A stretch of 64,000 bases of DNA from Alphaproteobacteria bacterium (GTDB lineage Bacteria; Myxococcota_A; UBA796; GCA-2862545). Location: NCBI GenBank assembly GCA_020632875.1, contig JACKET010000002.1, positions 558,001-622,000 of the forward strand, written 5' to 3'. Shown here one piece after another: positions 19,623 to 28,912 of the stretch (position 1 is the stretch's first letter; each line of letters starts with the position of its first letter). A program made the translations under genes and the position numbers. The notes beneath the pieces were generated by a model that saw nothing but the letters and a program-made list of their open reading frames with translations, ran no database searches and had not been told where the DNA came from.

Positions 19623-22600
19623 TCCTGTTCCTCCAGGCCTGCCTGTTCATCGCGCCCGAAGCGCTCCAGGCCCGCTCCGATGCCGACGGGGACGGCTACC
19701 TCGCGGTGTCGGTGGGGGGAACGGACTGCGACGACGCGGACGACGGGGTGCATCCGGGGGCTCAGGACCCCTGGTACGACGGGGTCGACGCGAACTGCGA
19801 CGGCCGGTCCGACTACGACCAGGACGGCGACGGGCTCGACGCGTTCGCGTACGGCGGTCCCGACTGCGACGACACCCGCCGCGACGTGCGCACCGCCGCG
19901 ACGCTGTGGTCTCCCGACTGCGACGGAGACGATGCGCCCGGCCCCGGCCAGGTGGAGTCCTGCGGCCAGCCGACCGACGACCCGTGCGGCACGGGGACGG
20001 TCTGGATCCCCGCCGAGCTGGGCCTCCCCATCGACTGCGACGAGGGCGACCCGTCGATCAGCCCCTTCGCCGACGACGTCCCGTACGACGGCGTCGACAG
20101 CGACTGCGACGGCCAGAACGACTACGACGCCGACGACGACGGCTACGTCGAGGCCTCCTTCGGCATCGAGGTGACCGACGCGGACGCCCCCTTCACCGGC
20201 GACTGCGACGACACCGAGCCCGGCTCGAGCCCGGGCAATCCCGAGATCTGGTACGACGGCATCGACGGCGACTGCGCGGGCGGCGACGACTACGACGCGG
20301 ACGGCGACGGCTACCGTCCCGCCCCCTACGCGGGCACCGATCGGGCGGACTGCAACGACGGCGACCCGACCGTGAACCCGGGTGCGACGGAGACCTGGTA
20401 CGACGGTCTCGACGACGACTGCGACGGCAACGACGCCGACCGGGACGGGGATGGCTACCCGCGCGTCGTGGACTGCGACGACGACGACCCCACGCGGCAT
20501 CCGGGCGCGCCAGACGCCTGGTACGACGGCATCGACTCCGACTGCGGCGGCGAGGACGACGCCGACGCGGACGGCGACGGCTACCGGGCGCCCGGCTTCG
20601 GGCCCGCGGCGCTCGCGGACTGCGACGACCTCGACCCGGCCGTGCATCCGGGGCAGCTCGAGCTCTGGTACGACGGCGTGGACGCCGACTGTGCGGGCGA
20701 CAACGACTTCGACCGGGATGGCGACGGGTTCGTCGCGCTGGGCTTCGAGGCGGAGGTCACGCCCTCGGCGCCGTCGACCGGGGACTGCGACGACGGCGAT
20801 GCCGCGCGCAACCCCGCCGTGACGGACATCTGGTACGACGGCATCGACAGCGACTGCGACGGGAACGACGCCGATCGCGACGGAGACGGCTCGCCGTGGC
20901 CCACGGACTGCGACGACGACGACCCCACGCGCTCGCCGGGGTTCGCGGAGGTCTTCTACGACGGGCACGACGCGGACTGCGGCGGGGACAACGACTACGA
21001 CGCCGACGGCGATGGCCGGGTGGCGCTCGGGTACGAGGCCGAGGCGGCGGGCACGGCGCTGTTGACCGGGGACTGCGACGACGCCGACTCCGCGGTGCAT
21101 CCGGATGCCGAAGAGGTCTGGTACGACGGGCTCGATGCGAACTGCGACGGCGCGAACGACTTCGACCGCGACGGCGACGGGTACACGGCGCCCGGCGGGG
21201 TCCCCGGCGGCGCGGCGCCGCTGGGAGGGGACTGCGACGATGCCGACCCGTCCGTGAATCCGGGTGCCACCGAGGTCTGGTACGACGGCGTCGATCAGGA
21301 CTGCGACGGCTCCGACGACGACCGCGACGGCGACGGGTATCCGGCGTCCACGGACTGCGACGACACCGAGCCCGCGGTGCACCCCGGGGCCACCGACGTG
21401 CCGTACGACGGGGTGGATTCGGACTGCGACGGCGCGCACGACTTCGACGCGGATGGCGACGGTCACGTCGCGCTGGGCTTCGAGGCGGAGGCCGGGGGGC
21501 TGGCGCCGCGCACGGGCGACTGCGACGACACGCGCGCGGACGTGAACCCGCTGGCGAGCGACCCCTGGTACGACGGGGTCGACGCGAACTGCGACGGTGC
21601 GTCGGAGTTCGACCGCGACGGCGATGGCTTCGTGTGGGCCGCGTTCGACGCGATGGCGGACGGCGTCACGACGTTCCCGGGCGACTGCGACGACGGCGAC
21701 CCGTTCGTGAACCCGTCGCGCGTCGACGTGCCGTACGACGGCGTCGATTCGGACTGCGGCGGCGAGGACGACTTCGACGCGGACGGCGACGGAATCCCCG
21801 GGATGGGCGTGGGGCCGGAGCTCGACTGCGACGACGGCGACCCCTCTGTGTGGCGCGATGCGTGGGGCTCGCTCTACCCGCCACCGGGCTCCGATCTGGT
21901 CGAGTGGATCGAGTCGGTGTGCGGGGGCTACGCCGACCTCGCGCTCGTGCCCGGCGTGTACACGCTGTCCCGCGAGATGCGGCTCGATTCGACCGTGTCC
22001 GTGGGCCTGCGGCACGCGGGCGGCGAGGGGGAGGCCGTGGTGCGCGGCTCGGGCGGGCACCGGCTGTTCGACGTCGCCCAGGGCGGGACCCTCGAGCTCG
22101 AGCGCGTCGTGCTGGAGGGCGGCCAGGCCGACGCGGGCGGGTGCCTGCGCCTCTCCCACGAGCAGGCGGGGCTCTACATGACCGAGCCCACCTTCCGGGA
22201 CTGCGAAGCGAACGTGGGCGGCGCCATCCACACGGGCGCGTTCTTCGATCTGGAGCTCGGCGGGGCGCGGTTCGTCGGCAACTTCGCGTCCGACCGCGGC
22301 GGCGCCATCGCCGGCGACGACATGTACCTCTCCGACCAGCCGGACCTCTGGAACGGCGAGCGGCCCGCGTCGTTCGAGGGGAACCGCGCCACGTTCGGCG
22401 GGGCCATCTCCACGAACGGCTACGTCCAGCTCGCGCTGGAGGGCACGTCGTTCGCGGGCGACCGCGCGGAGATGCGCGGCGGCGCGCTCGACATGGTCGG
22501 CGTGGTCGCGATCGAGCGGATGGCCGACATCTCGATCGTCGGCGCGTACGCCGGCGGTCCGGGCGGCGCGCTCTACTTCGAGGGCGTGGAGCCGTACAAC

Positions 22601-23416
22601 GGTGGCTGTTGTGGCGGCGGCAGCCCGATGATCTGGGGGCTCGACGTGGTCGGGTCGTCCGCCCCGGTGGACGACTGGATCGGCGGGTCGATCGTCGACA
22701 TCTTCTACTCCGAGCGGATCTCGATGGCGGACGTGCGCATCGTGGGCGGCGGAGGCTGGAGGGGGCTCGCGCTCCGCGACACGCGCGACGTGTCGATGTG
22801 GGACGTCGAGGTCGACGGGTTCACGGGCGCCTACGGCATCGACGTGGCGCGTGTGGACTACCTGTACGCCTCGAACGTGCTCGTCCACGACGTGCAGGGC
22901 GTCTGCACGCTCTACGGCCCCGGGAGCTGCGACTTCACCGACGACACGGGCTTCCGGCTCGAGGTGTACGGCGGGATGGACCTCTCCTACGTCACCTCGG
23001 TGCACAACCAGACGCCGAGCCAGATCCACTTCGTGTACCCGGGGAGCGGGTCGTGGATCCGGTACCTGGTCGCCGGATCGACGGTCGGCGTCGGTCCGGA
23101 CGTGGCGTTCCTGTACGACGACTGGCTCGAGGCGTACGACTCGCACGCGCTCTACGGCCAGCCGTTCGCGCAGTACCAGTCCTGGAACGGCCAGTCGACG
23201 CCGTTCAATCCCTGCGACGCGACGGGCTGCATCGAGTGGTCGGTGTTCGAAGAGCCCTTCACGGTGCCCGCTCCGGCGGGCGACGCGCACGTCGACCCGG
23301 GCCACCCGCTGTCCGCGCTCGGCGACAGCGGGCTGTCGTGTGCGTTCGACGAGGCGTGTCGGCATCCGGGGTACTGGGGTGGCGCCTACCCACCGGGGAC
23401 GTACCCGCCGTTCTGA
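19619..23416 (+). CDS. Large surface protein with about 13 DCDD repeats and a C-terminal beta-helix, paralogue 3
   Basis: The 1265-residue protein is the third of the series. It opens MILFLQACLFIAPEALQ, has about 13 DCDD repeats (ETWYDGLDDDCDGNDADRDG type), a beta-helix region with GG-A-I/L steps (NVGGAIHTGAFFDLELGG, FGGAISTNGYVQLALEG, GGPGGALYFEG) and the family tail HPGYWGGAYPPG preceded by a Cys pair (CAFDEACRHPG). It also has an unusual NGGCCGGGSP segment in the beta-helix. Its ATG overlaps the stop of paralogue 2 as ATGA. It is the last gene of the overlapping run; the next gene starts 44 bases later with its own signal peptide. Confidence 0.85.
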
Positions 23417-23460
23417 GTCCGGTCGCCGTCGGCGCTCCCGCGACGTACGATGAGCGCATC

Positions 23461-24540
23461 ATGAAGATACGCCGGTCCACCCTCGTGATCCTCGCCGTCG
23501 GCTCGGTGGCGCACGCGAGCCCCGTCGCGCACTGGAGGCTCGACGAGCCCGACGGGGACCACACCTCCGGCGGCTACCTCGAGGACGTGAGCCTCGACGG
23601 CACGATCAGCCGCGAGGTCGCGAGCGGCGACGACGTGCTCGAGGGGCTGCCCGGGCTCGCGCCCGACGGCGGCACGTCGATGGGGTTCACGCCCGGTGCG
23701 TCCGACACCTACATCGATGCGGGCAGCTTCGAGACGGGAGGGGCCTACGTCGCCAGCCCGGCGGCCGCGCCGCTCGTCCTGGGCGCGACGTACTCCGTCA
23801 CGGCGTGGTTCGAGACGCAGACCCTGGTGGGGAACGACCACGTCGTCCTGTCGAATCTCTACACCGCGAACACGGGGTTCCTCCTCGGGATCCGCAACCA
23901 ACTCGCGTTCGTCGACTTCGGCAACAATCGCGTGACCGTCGACCCGGGACTGGTGATCGGCGACACGTACTTCGTGGCCGTCCTCCAGGACCCCGACGGC
24001 GACTCGACCCTCGGCTGGTCCCAGGACGCCAACCACCGGATCTCGGTCTACCACTCGGCGAGCGGTGTCTGGCAGCACTTCGACGGCCAGGAGATGAAGA
24101 CCGGCACCACACTGCAGTCCCTCAGCATCGGTCGGTTCACGAACGGCGGGCGCGAGTGGGACGGGCGGATCGACGACGTCCGCATCTACGACCACACGCT
24201 CTCGCAGGCCGAGCTCGATGGGCTGGCGGGGCTCGACGCGGACACCGACACCGATGCGGACACCGACAGCGACGCGGACACCGATGCGGACGCGGACAGC
24301 GACGCAGACGGCGATTCCGACGCGGACACGGACTCCGACGCAGACACGGACTCCGACGCGGACACGGACTCCGACGCGGACACGGACTCCGACACGGACA
24401 CGGACTCCGACGTGGACACGGACTCCGACACGGACACGGACTCCGACACGGACGAGCGGAGCGCGATCACCGGGTGCCGGTGCGACGAGGCGAATGGGGC
24501 CGTGCTCGCGGGGCCGCTCCGTGCGCTGATGCGGCGGTGA
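23461..24540 (+). CDS. Secreted LamG (concanavalin A-like) domain protein with an Asp-Thr/Ser repeat tail
   Basis: The 359-residue protein has a conventional signal peptide (MKIRRSTLVILAVGSVAHAS), a LamG-like jelly-roll domain at about 22-250 (VAHWRLDE, TYSVTAWFETQT, EWDGRIDDVRIYDHTLSQAE are classic for the family) and then about 75 residues of DTDSDA-type repeats encoded by 18-base units. The end, ITGCRCDEANGAVLAGPLRALMRR, has the CxC start and the basic finish of a MYXO-CTERM tail, but its hydrophobic segment is short and poor, so sorting may be lost. LamG domains bind carbohydrate or calcium; the acidic linker is probably an extended wall- or capsule-spanning spacer. It follows the DCDD-repeat operon by 44 bases and may be a further surface component. 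Confidence 0.85.
   Translation: MKIRRSTLVILAVGSVAHASPVAHWRLDEPDGDHTSGGYLEDVSLDGTISREVASGDDVLEGLPGLAPDGGTSMGFTPGASDTYIDAGSFETGGAYVASPAAAPLVLGATYSVTAWFETQTLVGNDHVVLSNLYTANTGFLLGIRNQLAFVDFGNNRVTVDPGLVIGDTYFVAVLQDPDGDSTLGWSQDANHRISVYHSASGVWQHFDGQEMKTGTTLQSLSIGRFTNGGREWDGRIDDVRIYDHTLSQAELDGLAGLDADTDTDADTDSDADTDADADSDADGDSDADTDSDADTDSDADTDSDADTDSDTDTDSDVDTDSDTDTDSDTDERSAITGCRCDEANGAVLAGPLRALMRR
24236..24457 (+). repeat. 18-base tandem coding repeat (Asp-Thr/Ser-rich)
   Basis: Within the LamG gene the unit GACACGGACTCCGACGCG and variants are repeated many times, encoding DTDSDA. Such tracts change length easily by slippage and could vary the linker between strains. Confidence 0.85.
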
Positions 24541-24565
24541 GCCCGTCGTGCTTCGCTCGTCGGCG

Positions 24566-24898
24566 CTACGCGCCCGATGCGGCGCGGTGGTGCACGACCT
24601 CTCCGGCGTAGAGCACCCGCTCCTCGAGGATCGTCGGGCCCCCCGCGCCCGCACCCTGCTCGCGGACCGCCGCGAGGGCGGCCCACCAGGCGGCCCCGCT
24701 CGCCCACGCCTGCACCGACATCGTACGGTCGGCATCGAGCTTCACGAGCTCCATCCCGAGGAATCCCGGCTGCTGCGCCAGCCGATCCGGGAAGCTCCCC
24801 GGCGTGCGCGACCTGCGGAGCTCTTCGTCTGCAGCACCCGGCGTCAGCCGGAACACCAGCACCACGCGATACGTCCCTTCGGCCATCGGGCCCTCCAT
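24566..24898 (-). CDS. Small antibiotic-biosynthesis-monooxygenase-like (ABM, dimeric alpha-beta barrel) protein
   Basis: The 110-residue protein has the layout of the ABM/EthD-like ferredoxin fold: an opening strand (TYRVVLVFRLTPGAADEEL), a helix with PDRLAQQPGFLGMELVKLD (the common QPGFLG pattern), a strand (TMSVQAWASGAAWWAALA) and a closing strand (ERVLYAGEVVHHR). Members act as small cofactor-free monooxygenases, haem-degrading enzymes or stress proteins; nothing here tells which. The start may be the second Met (MAEGTYRV) five residues in. It is divergent from a MarR regulator with a palindrome between them, so it is the probable target of that regulator. Confidence 0.7.
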   Translation of the reverse strand: MEGPMAEGTYRVVLVFRLTPGAADEELRRSRTPGSFPDRLAQQPGFLGMELVKLDADRTMSVQAWASGAAWWAALAAVREQGAGAGGPTILEERVLYAGEVVHHRAASGA

Positions 24899-24899
24899 T

Positions 24900-24919
24900 T
24901 ATCTTGCTACAGCAAGATA
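24900..24919. promoter_or_regulatory. Palindromic operator between the divergent ABM-like and MarR genes
   Basis: A perfect 9-base inverted repeat, TATCTTGCT / AGCAAGATA, with a 2-base centre, is the most AT-rich stretch nearby. Position, size and symmetry fit a MarR dimer site that would autoregulate the regulator and control its neighbour. Confidence 0.75.
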
Positions 24920-24936
24920 TCATCCCGGACGAGACG

Positions 24937-25362
24937 ATGCACGACGACGCGACCGCCACCATCCACCAGTCCCTCCGGGCCCTCGCAATCGGCGGGTTCC
25001 TGTTCCAGTCGCGCGTCGCGGCGTCCCACGGGCTGCACCCCACCGATCTCCAGGCGGTCCACGTCCTGGGGAGCCGGGGCCCCAGCACCGCCGGGGATCT
25101 CGCCTCGGCGCTCGGGGTCACCAGCGGGGGGCTGACCGCGGTGGTCGACAGGCTGATTGCGCTCGACCTGGCGATACGCGAGCGCGATCCTGCCGACCGG
25201 CGCCGGGTTCGGATCGCCCTCCGACCCGGGCCCGCGCTCGACGCGCTCCGCGGGGAGTATTCGGCCGTCGACGCCCGGGTCGCCGCGCTGCTCGCCGACC
25301 GGGATCCCGCGCAGCGCGCGGTGATCGCGGCGTTCCTCCAGGCCCTCGTGGCCGCCCCCTGA
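24937..25362 (+). CDS. MarR-family transcriptional regulator
   Basis: The 141-residue protein has the winged helix-turn-helix of the MarR family: GLHPTDLQAVHVLGSRGPST, the recognition helix region AGDLASALGVTSGGLTAVVDRL, and the wing with DPADRRRVRIAL (the conserved D-x-R-R). Helices before and after would make the dimer interface. The start at 24937 gives MHDDATATIHQSLRAL. It is divergent from the ABM-like gene with a 20-base palindrome centred 28 bases before its start. MarR proteins are usually repressors released by phenolic or oxidant ligands; the ligand here is unknown. Confidence 0.9.
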   Translation: MHDDATATIHQSLRALAIGGFLFQSRVAASHGLHPTDLQAVHVLGSRGPSTAGDLASALGVTSGGLTAVVDRLIALDLAIRERDPADRRRVRIALRPGPALDALRGEYSAVDARVAALLADRDPAQRAVIAAFLQALVAAP

Positions 25363-25400
25363 GCCGGGTCAGGGCGTGCGTCGATGGGCTACGTAGGGGC

Positions 25401-26714
25401 ATGCTTTGGTGTTGCGCCGCCGTGTGGGCCGGGGCGCCCGACCTCGGAATCACCGTGCCGTACGGGGGAACCGGGTCCGCGGGGCGCTTCGCCGTGCAGG
25501 TCGTCCGTCGGGTCGACGAGGACACCGCGGAGCTCCGTGTCGGCGCTTTGCTGCGCTCCCTCGACGTCGGCGCCGAGGCCGTCGTGGACGACCACGTCGT
25601 CACGCTCCATGCCCTGACGGACACGGGGGCCGCGCTCTCGGTCGATCGGCTGGAGCAGGAGAGCGCGCTGCTCGCCGAGGTCCCGCTGGACGTGGGTCCG
25701 ACGCCGCTCGAAGGGCTCGAGATCGTTCGTGTGGAGCGTCGGTTCCGCGCGGGCGACGACGCGGATCGCACGCATTTCGTAGCGCTCACGGAGGGGGCGC
25801 GCTGGCCGACAGGGGACCTGGAGGTGACGCTCGACCACGAGGCGGTCGAGGTGCGGCGGCGGGTGGCGGTACCCGTGGCTCCCGAAGGGGGACGCAGCCG
25901 CGGGAGGCGTCCGGACGGCCTCCCGGACCACGGGTTCCTCCTGTCGGGGCCCGTCGATCTCCTGGGGCACGGGCTGCGGCTGACGGCGGACGGGGCGGGG
26001 GTGGAGGTCGACGGTGGGCTCGTCCCGTCGGGCGCGTCCCTCACTGTCGACGACCTGGTGGTCACGGACTTCGCCCCGGGTCGGAAGGGGCACTGGGTGC
26101 ACGCGCATCGGTGGGATCGGGGTGAGGTGGAGGCGCGCGTGCCGCTCGGGGATGCGCTCGCGCTCGACGTGCGCGTCGGGGAGCGCACCCTGGCCCTCTG
26201 GCAGCGGAGGGACCTGGTGGAGCTGCGCTACCGCGACAGCCTCGGGACCCTGGTGGATGGGTCGATCCGGATCGAGGGCCGCGTCTTCCGGCAGGACGCG
26301 GAGCGAGCGTGGCTCCAGGTCTGGGATCGGGCGCGCTCCCCCGTGGGGCTCGCGGTGTTCCCGCCCCGAGCGGATGCGGACCTCGACGGAAAGGCGCTGG
26401 GTGGGGGCGGATCGGCCCGCTCCCGGTCGGCGACCTACGAGGGGGCGTACGTGTTCCACGCCTCCGAGCTCGATGTGAAGAGACGACCTCCGGTCACGTG
26501 GCCGGAGGGCGCTCCGAGAATCGCCGTGCGCTGTCGGGTCGACGTGCGGATCGACCCCGCCGGAGTGCCGACCGACGCGGCTGCGGCCAACTGCAGCGAG
26601 CCATTCCGTGGAGCGTCGGAGGCGCAGGTGATGGGGTGGCGGTGGCACCCGCCGAAGGTCGGCGCCGAGCCGGTCGTCGCGCACACCGTGGTCGCGGTCG
26701 TCTTCGAGCCCTGA
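25401..26714 (+). CDS. Exported protein with a C-terminal TonB_C-like domain
   Basis: The 437-residue protein starts MLWCCAAVWAGAPD, a short hydrophobic leader. Most of it is a beta-rich region without known motifs (LEVTLDHEAVEVRRRVAVPV; GHGLRLTADGAGVEVDGG). The last 65 residues (VRCRVDVRIDPAGVPTDAAA, then CSEPFRGASEAQVMGWRWHP and HTVVAVVFEP) have the pattern of the TonB C-terminal fold (V.V..DG.V....V......F...A...W.W.P), as in many myxobacterial energy-transducer domain proteins. There is no membrane anchor or Pro-rich spacer, so a true TonB role is unlikely. Its stop overlaps the next start (TGATG). Confidence 0.65.
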   Translation: MLWCCAAVWAGAPDLGITVPYGGTGSAGRFAVQVVRRVDEDTAELRVGALLRSLDVGAEAVVDDHVVTLHALTDTGAALSVDRLEQESALLAEVPLDVGPTPLEGLEIVRVERRFRAGDDADRTHFVALTEGARWPTGDLEVTLDHEAVEVRRRVAVPVAPEGGRSRGRRPDGLPDHGFLLSGPVDLLGHGLRLTADGAGVEVDGGLVPSGASLTVDDLVVTDFAPGRKGHWVHAHRWDRGEVEARVPLGDALALDVRVGERTLALWQRRDLVELRYRDSLGTLVDGSIRIEGRVFRQDAERAWLQVWDRARSPVGLAVFPPRADADLDGKALGGGGSARSRSATYEGAYVFHASELDVKRRPPVTWPEGAPRIAVRCRVDVRIDPAGVPTDAAAANCSEPFRGASEAQVMGWRWHPPKVGAEPVVAHTVVAVVFEP

Positions 26715-27751
26715 TGGACGAGCCGCTCTGCCACAACCCCTCGAATCCCGTGACCGCCGGCATCTGGCGCGTCCCGCACGGCTCGGGCACGGCCATCCGC
26801 AAGGTGATCTCGGGCACCCGCCCCGCGACACATCCCGACTGGAGCGCGTCGCACGACCCGCGCAGCTGGCTCTACTGGCGCCGCGAGGCGGACTTCTACC
26901 GCAGCGACGTGCCGGCGCGCCTCGCGTCCGCCGGGCTCGGAACGCCCGCGCTGCTCGACTGGCGGGAGCAGGGGGACGGCAGCATCGCGCTGCTCCTGGA
27001 GGACGTCCCGGGCCGGACGGGGGCCGCGCTGTCGCGTGCCGACCTCGTGGCGGCCGCGTACGCCCTGGGCCGCGCGCAGGCCGCGAGTGGCGACGTGCTG
27101 GAGCGGCCCTGGACCTCGCGCTCGGCGCTGCGCGACCACTGTGCGAGCAAACACGTCGATGCGGGGCTGCTGCGCGATCCCGACGCCTGGGCGCATCCGC
27201 TGGTGCGCGAGACCTGGCCCGAGGGCCTGCAGGACGGGCTCGTCGCGCTGCACGACCGCCGAGAGACCCTGTTCGCGCTGGCCGAGGCGGTGCCGCGCGT
27301 CTTCAGCCACCTCGACTTCTGGTCGCACAACCTCGTCGTGGCGCCCGGGCGGGTGGTCGCGATCGACTGGGCCTTCGCGGGGGACGGCGCGCTGGGCGAG
27401 GACCTCGCGAACCTCGTGACCGAAGCCGTGCTCGACCTCTTCGTCGACTGCGACGCGCTGGACGCGCTGGACGCGAGCCTCGCCGAGGCGTACCTGCGCG
27501 GGCTGCGCGACGGTGGGCTCGACGCGGACCCGGAGCTCGTCCGGCTCGGGCGGACCGCCGCCGCGGTGAAGTGGCACTGGCTCGGCGCGCTGCACCTCGA
27601 GCGCGCTCACACGGGCCAGCACCACCTCTATGGCGGCGCGGTGGACCCGGACCCCCGCCGGCAGTACGCCCAGCGGGGCGCCGCGCTGGCCTGGCTCGCG
27701 GGGCGCGCCGAGGCGGCCATCGCGCTCGGCGAGCGCCTCGGCCTCACCTGA
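26714..27751 (+). CDS. Aminoglycoside phosphotransferase-like (APH/choline kinase fold) kinase
   Basis: The 345-residue protein shows the core of the APH family: VFSHLDFWSHNLVV (catalytic loop, HxDxxxxN) followed by VAIDWAFAGDGALGEDLANL (the DFG-like IDW plus G..D.A). The N-terminal lobe has TAIRKVIS with the likely ATP-binding Lys and a WLYWRREADFYRS helix. Substrates of this superfamily range from antibiotics to homoserine, choline and sugars; no marker of antibiotic resistance is seen and the context does not suggest one. It overlaps the TonB_C-like gene by 1 base and the convergent lipoprotein gene by 8 bases. Confidence 0.8.
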   Translation: MDEPLCHNPSNPVTAGIWRVPHGSGTAIRKVISGTRPATHPDWSASHDPRSWLYWRREADFYRSDVPARLASAGLGTPALLDWREQGDGSIALLLEDVPGRTGAALSRADLVAAAYALGRAQAASGDVLERPWTSRSALRDHCASKHVDAGLLRDPDAWAHPLVRETWPEGLQDGLVALHDRRETLFALAEAVPRVFSHLDFWSHNLVVAPGRVVAIDWAFAGDGALGEDLANLVTEAVLDLFVDCDALDALDASLAEAYLRGLRDGGLDADPELVRLGRTAAAVKWHWLGALHLERAHTGQHHLYGGAVDPDPRRQYAQRGAALAWLAGRAEAAIALGERLGLT

Positions 27752-28148
27752 GGGTGGCGAGGATCGGCACGCTGCGCTGGGCCCGTTCGCAGTCGCACTG
27801 CCCGTCGAGGCCGCACTGGACGGCGTCGGACGTGGCGGACCAGCCGCAGTCGCCGAGCGCGGCGACCTCGGCCGTGGTGAGCGCGCGGTCGTAGTGGTGC
27901 GGCGCGGTCGCGGCGCCGTAGGCGGGGATGTCGACGCTCCACAGCGCCTCGTCCCAGCTGCCGGCGGACGACTGCGCGACGAGCCGCGGGCCGCGGAACA
28001 CGCGGGCGGTCGCGCCGTCCCAGGTGACGGCGACCACGCCCGCGTCGTCCTGGAGGGCGACGGAGCGGCCGAGCGCCGGGACGTCGGTGCGGCAGGCGAA
28101 GGTGGAGGCGAGGACGGCGAAGGCGAGGGTGCGGAGCATCGGAGACAT
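27744..28148 (-). CDS. Small lipoprotein of unknown function
   Basis: From the ATG at 28148 the 134-residue product starts MSPMLRTLAFAVLASTFACR, with a charged n-region, hydrophobic core and an FAC lipobox at Cys19. The mature part is a single small domain with several Cys residues near the end (GDCGWSATSDAVQCGL, GQCDCERAQ) that may form disulfides, and a DIPAYGAATAPHHYDRALT segment that resembles the D.RIYDRALT edge of LamG domains, suggesting a remnant or very small LamG-like fold. The frame is open for another 67 codons upstream, but those residues do not look like a protein start. Confidence 0.6.
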   Translation of the reverse strand: MSPMLRTLAFAVLASTFACRTDVPALGRSVALQDDAGVVAVTWDGATARVFRGPRLVAQSSAGSWDEALWSVDIPAYGAATAPHHYDRALTTAEVAALGDCGWSATSDAVQCGLDGQCDCERAQRSVPILATLR

Positions 28149-28327
28149 CCCGGAGAGGGTTCGCCGATGGGTGTGCGGGCCGAACGCGACGTCACGACGA
28201 TCCGCGATTTTTCTTTTTCGCGTTTCGCGTGTGACGGGCGTCGCGCTGGGCACACCACGAGCCAGGTGATGCCTTGCGGTCACCCCTCGACGCGGCTGCG
28301 ATCGAGTAGTTTCGAACGGGAGGTAGG

Positions 28328-28912
28328 ATGAGCGACGAACCGATGGCACAGAACGCCATGTGGCGCGCCGACCTCCGCCGCGACTTCGATCGGCTCGCCG
28401 GGCTGCACCGCGACCGCATCTACTCGGTCTGCCTGCGCATCGTGCGCGACCCCCAGCGCGCCGAAGAGCTCACCCAGGACGCGCTGCTGACGGCCTTCGA
28501 CAAGCTCGACGACTACGAGGGCCGCTCGGCCTTCGGCACCTGGGTGTGTGGGATCGGCAAGATGCTGGCGCTCAACGACGTCCGGCGCCGGCGCGAGATG
28601 CTCACCGAAGACGGTGTGCTCGACGCCGAGGACCCCGGTCTCGTCGCCCTGCGCGCGTTGCGCCAGCAGGAGCGCGAGGAGCTGCTGCGCCAGGCGGCCT
28701 CCGAGCTGCTCGATCCCATCGAGCAGGAGGTCGTGTACCTCCGCTACAGCGAGCAGATGTCCCGCTCGACCATCGCCGAGGTGCTCGGGCTCTCCGACGA
28801 CAACGAGGTGCGGGTCATGCTCCAGCGCTGCAAGCGGCGCCTGGAGAAGGGCCTGCGCCAGCGCCTCGAGCAGCTCGGTCACGGGACCTCGTTCATCCGA
28901 ACCACATGGTGA
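28328..28912 (+). CDS. ECF-type RNA polymerase sigma factor
   Basis: The 194-residue protein has sigma region 2 (LAGLHRDRIYSVCLRIVRDP, AEELTQDALLTAFDKLDDYE, FGTWVCGIGKMLALNDVRRR) and region 4 (LLDPIEQEVVYLRYSEQMSR, STIAEVLGLSDDNEVRVMLQ, then a basic helix). A clear ribosome site (gggaggtagg) sits just before the ATG. Its stop overlaps the next gene by 7 bases; that gene begins with a zinc-finger motif of the anti-sigma type, so the pair is a sigma factor and its probable controller. It heads an operon that continues to 35445. Confidence 0.9.
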   Translation: MSDEPMAQNAMWRADLRRDFDRLAGLHRDRIYSVCLRIVRDPQRAEELTQDALLTAFDKLDDYEGRSAFGTWVCGIGKMLALNDVRRRREMLTEDGVLDAEDPGLVALRALRQQEREELLRQAASELLDPIEQEVVYLRYSEQMSRSTIAEVLGLSDDNEVRVMLQRCKRRLEKGLRQRLEQLGHGTSFIRTTW

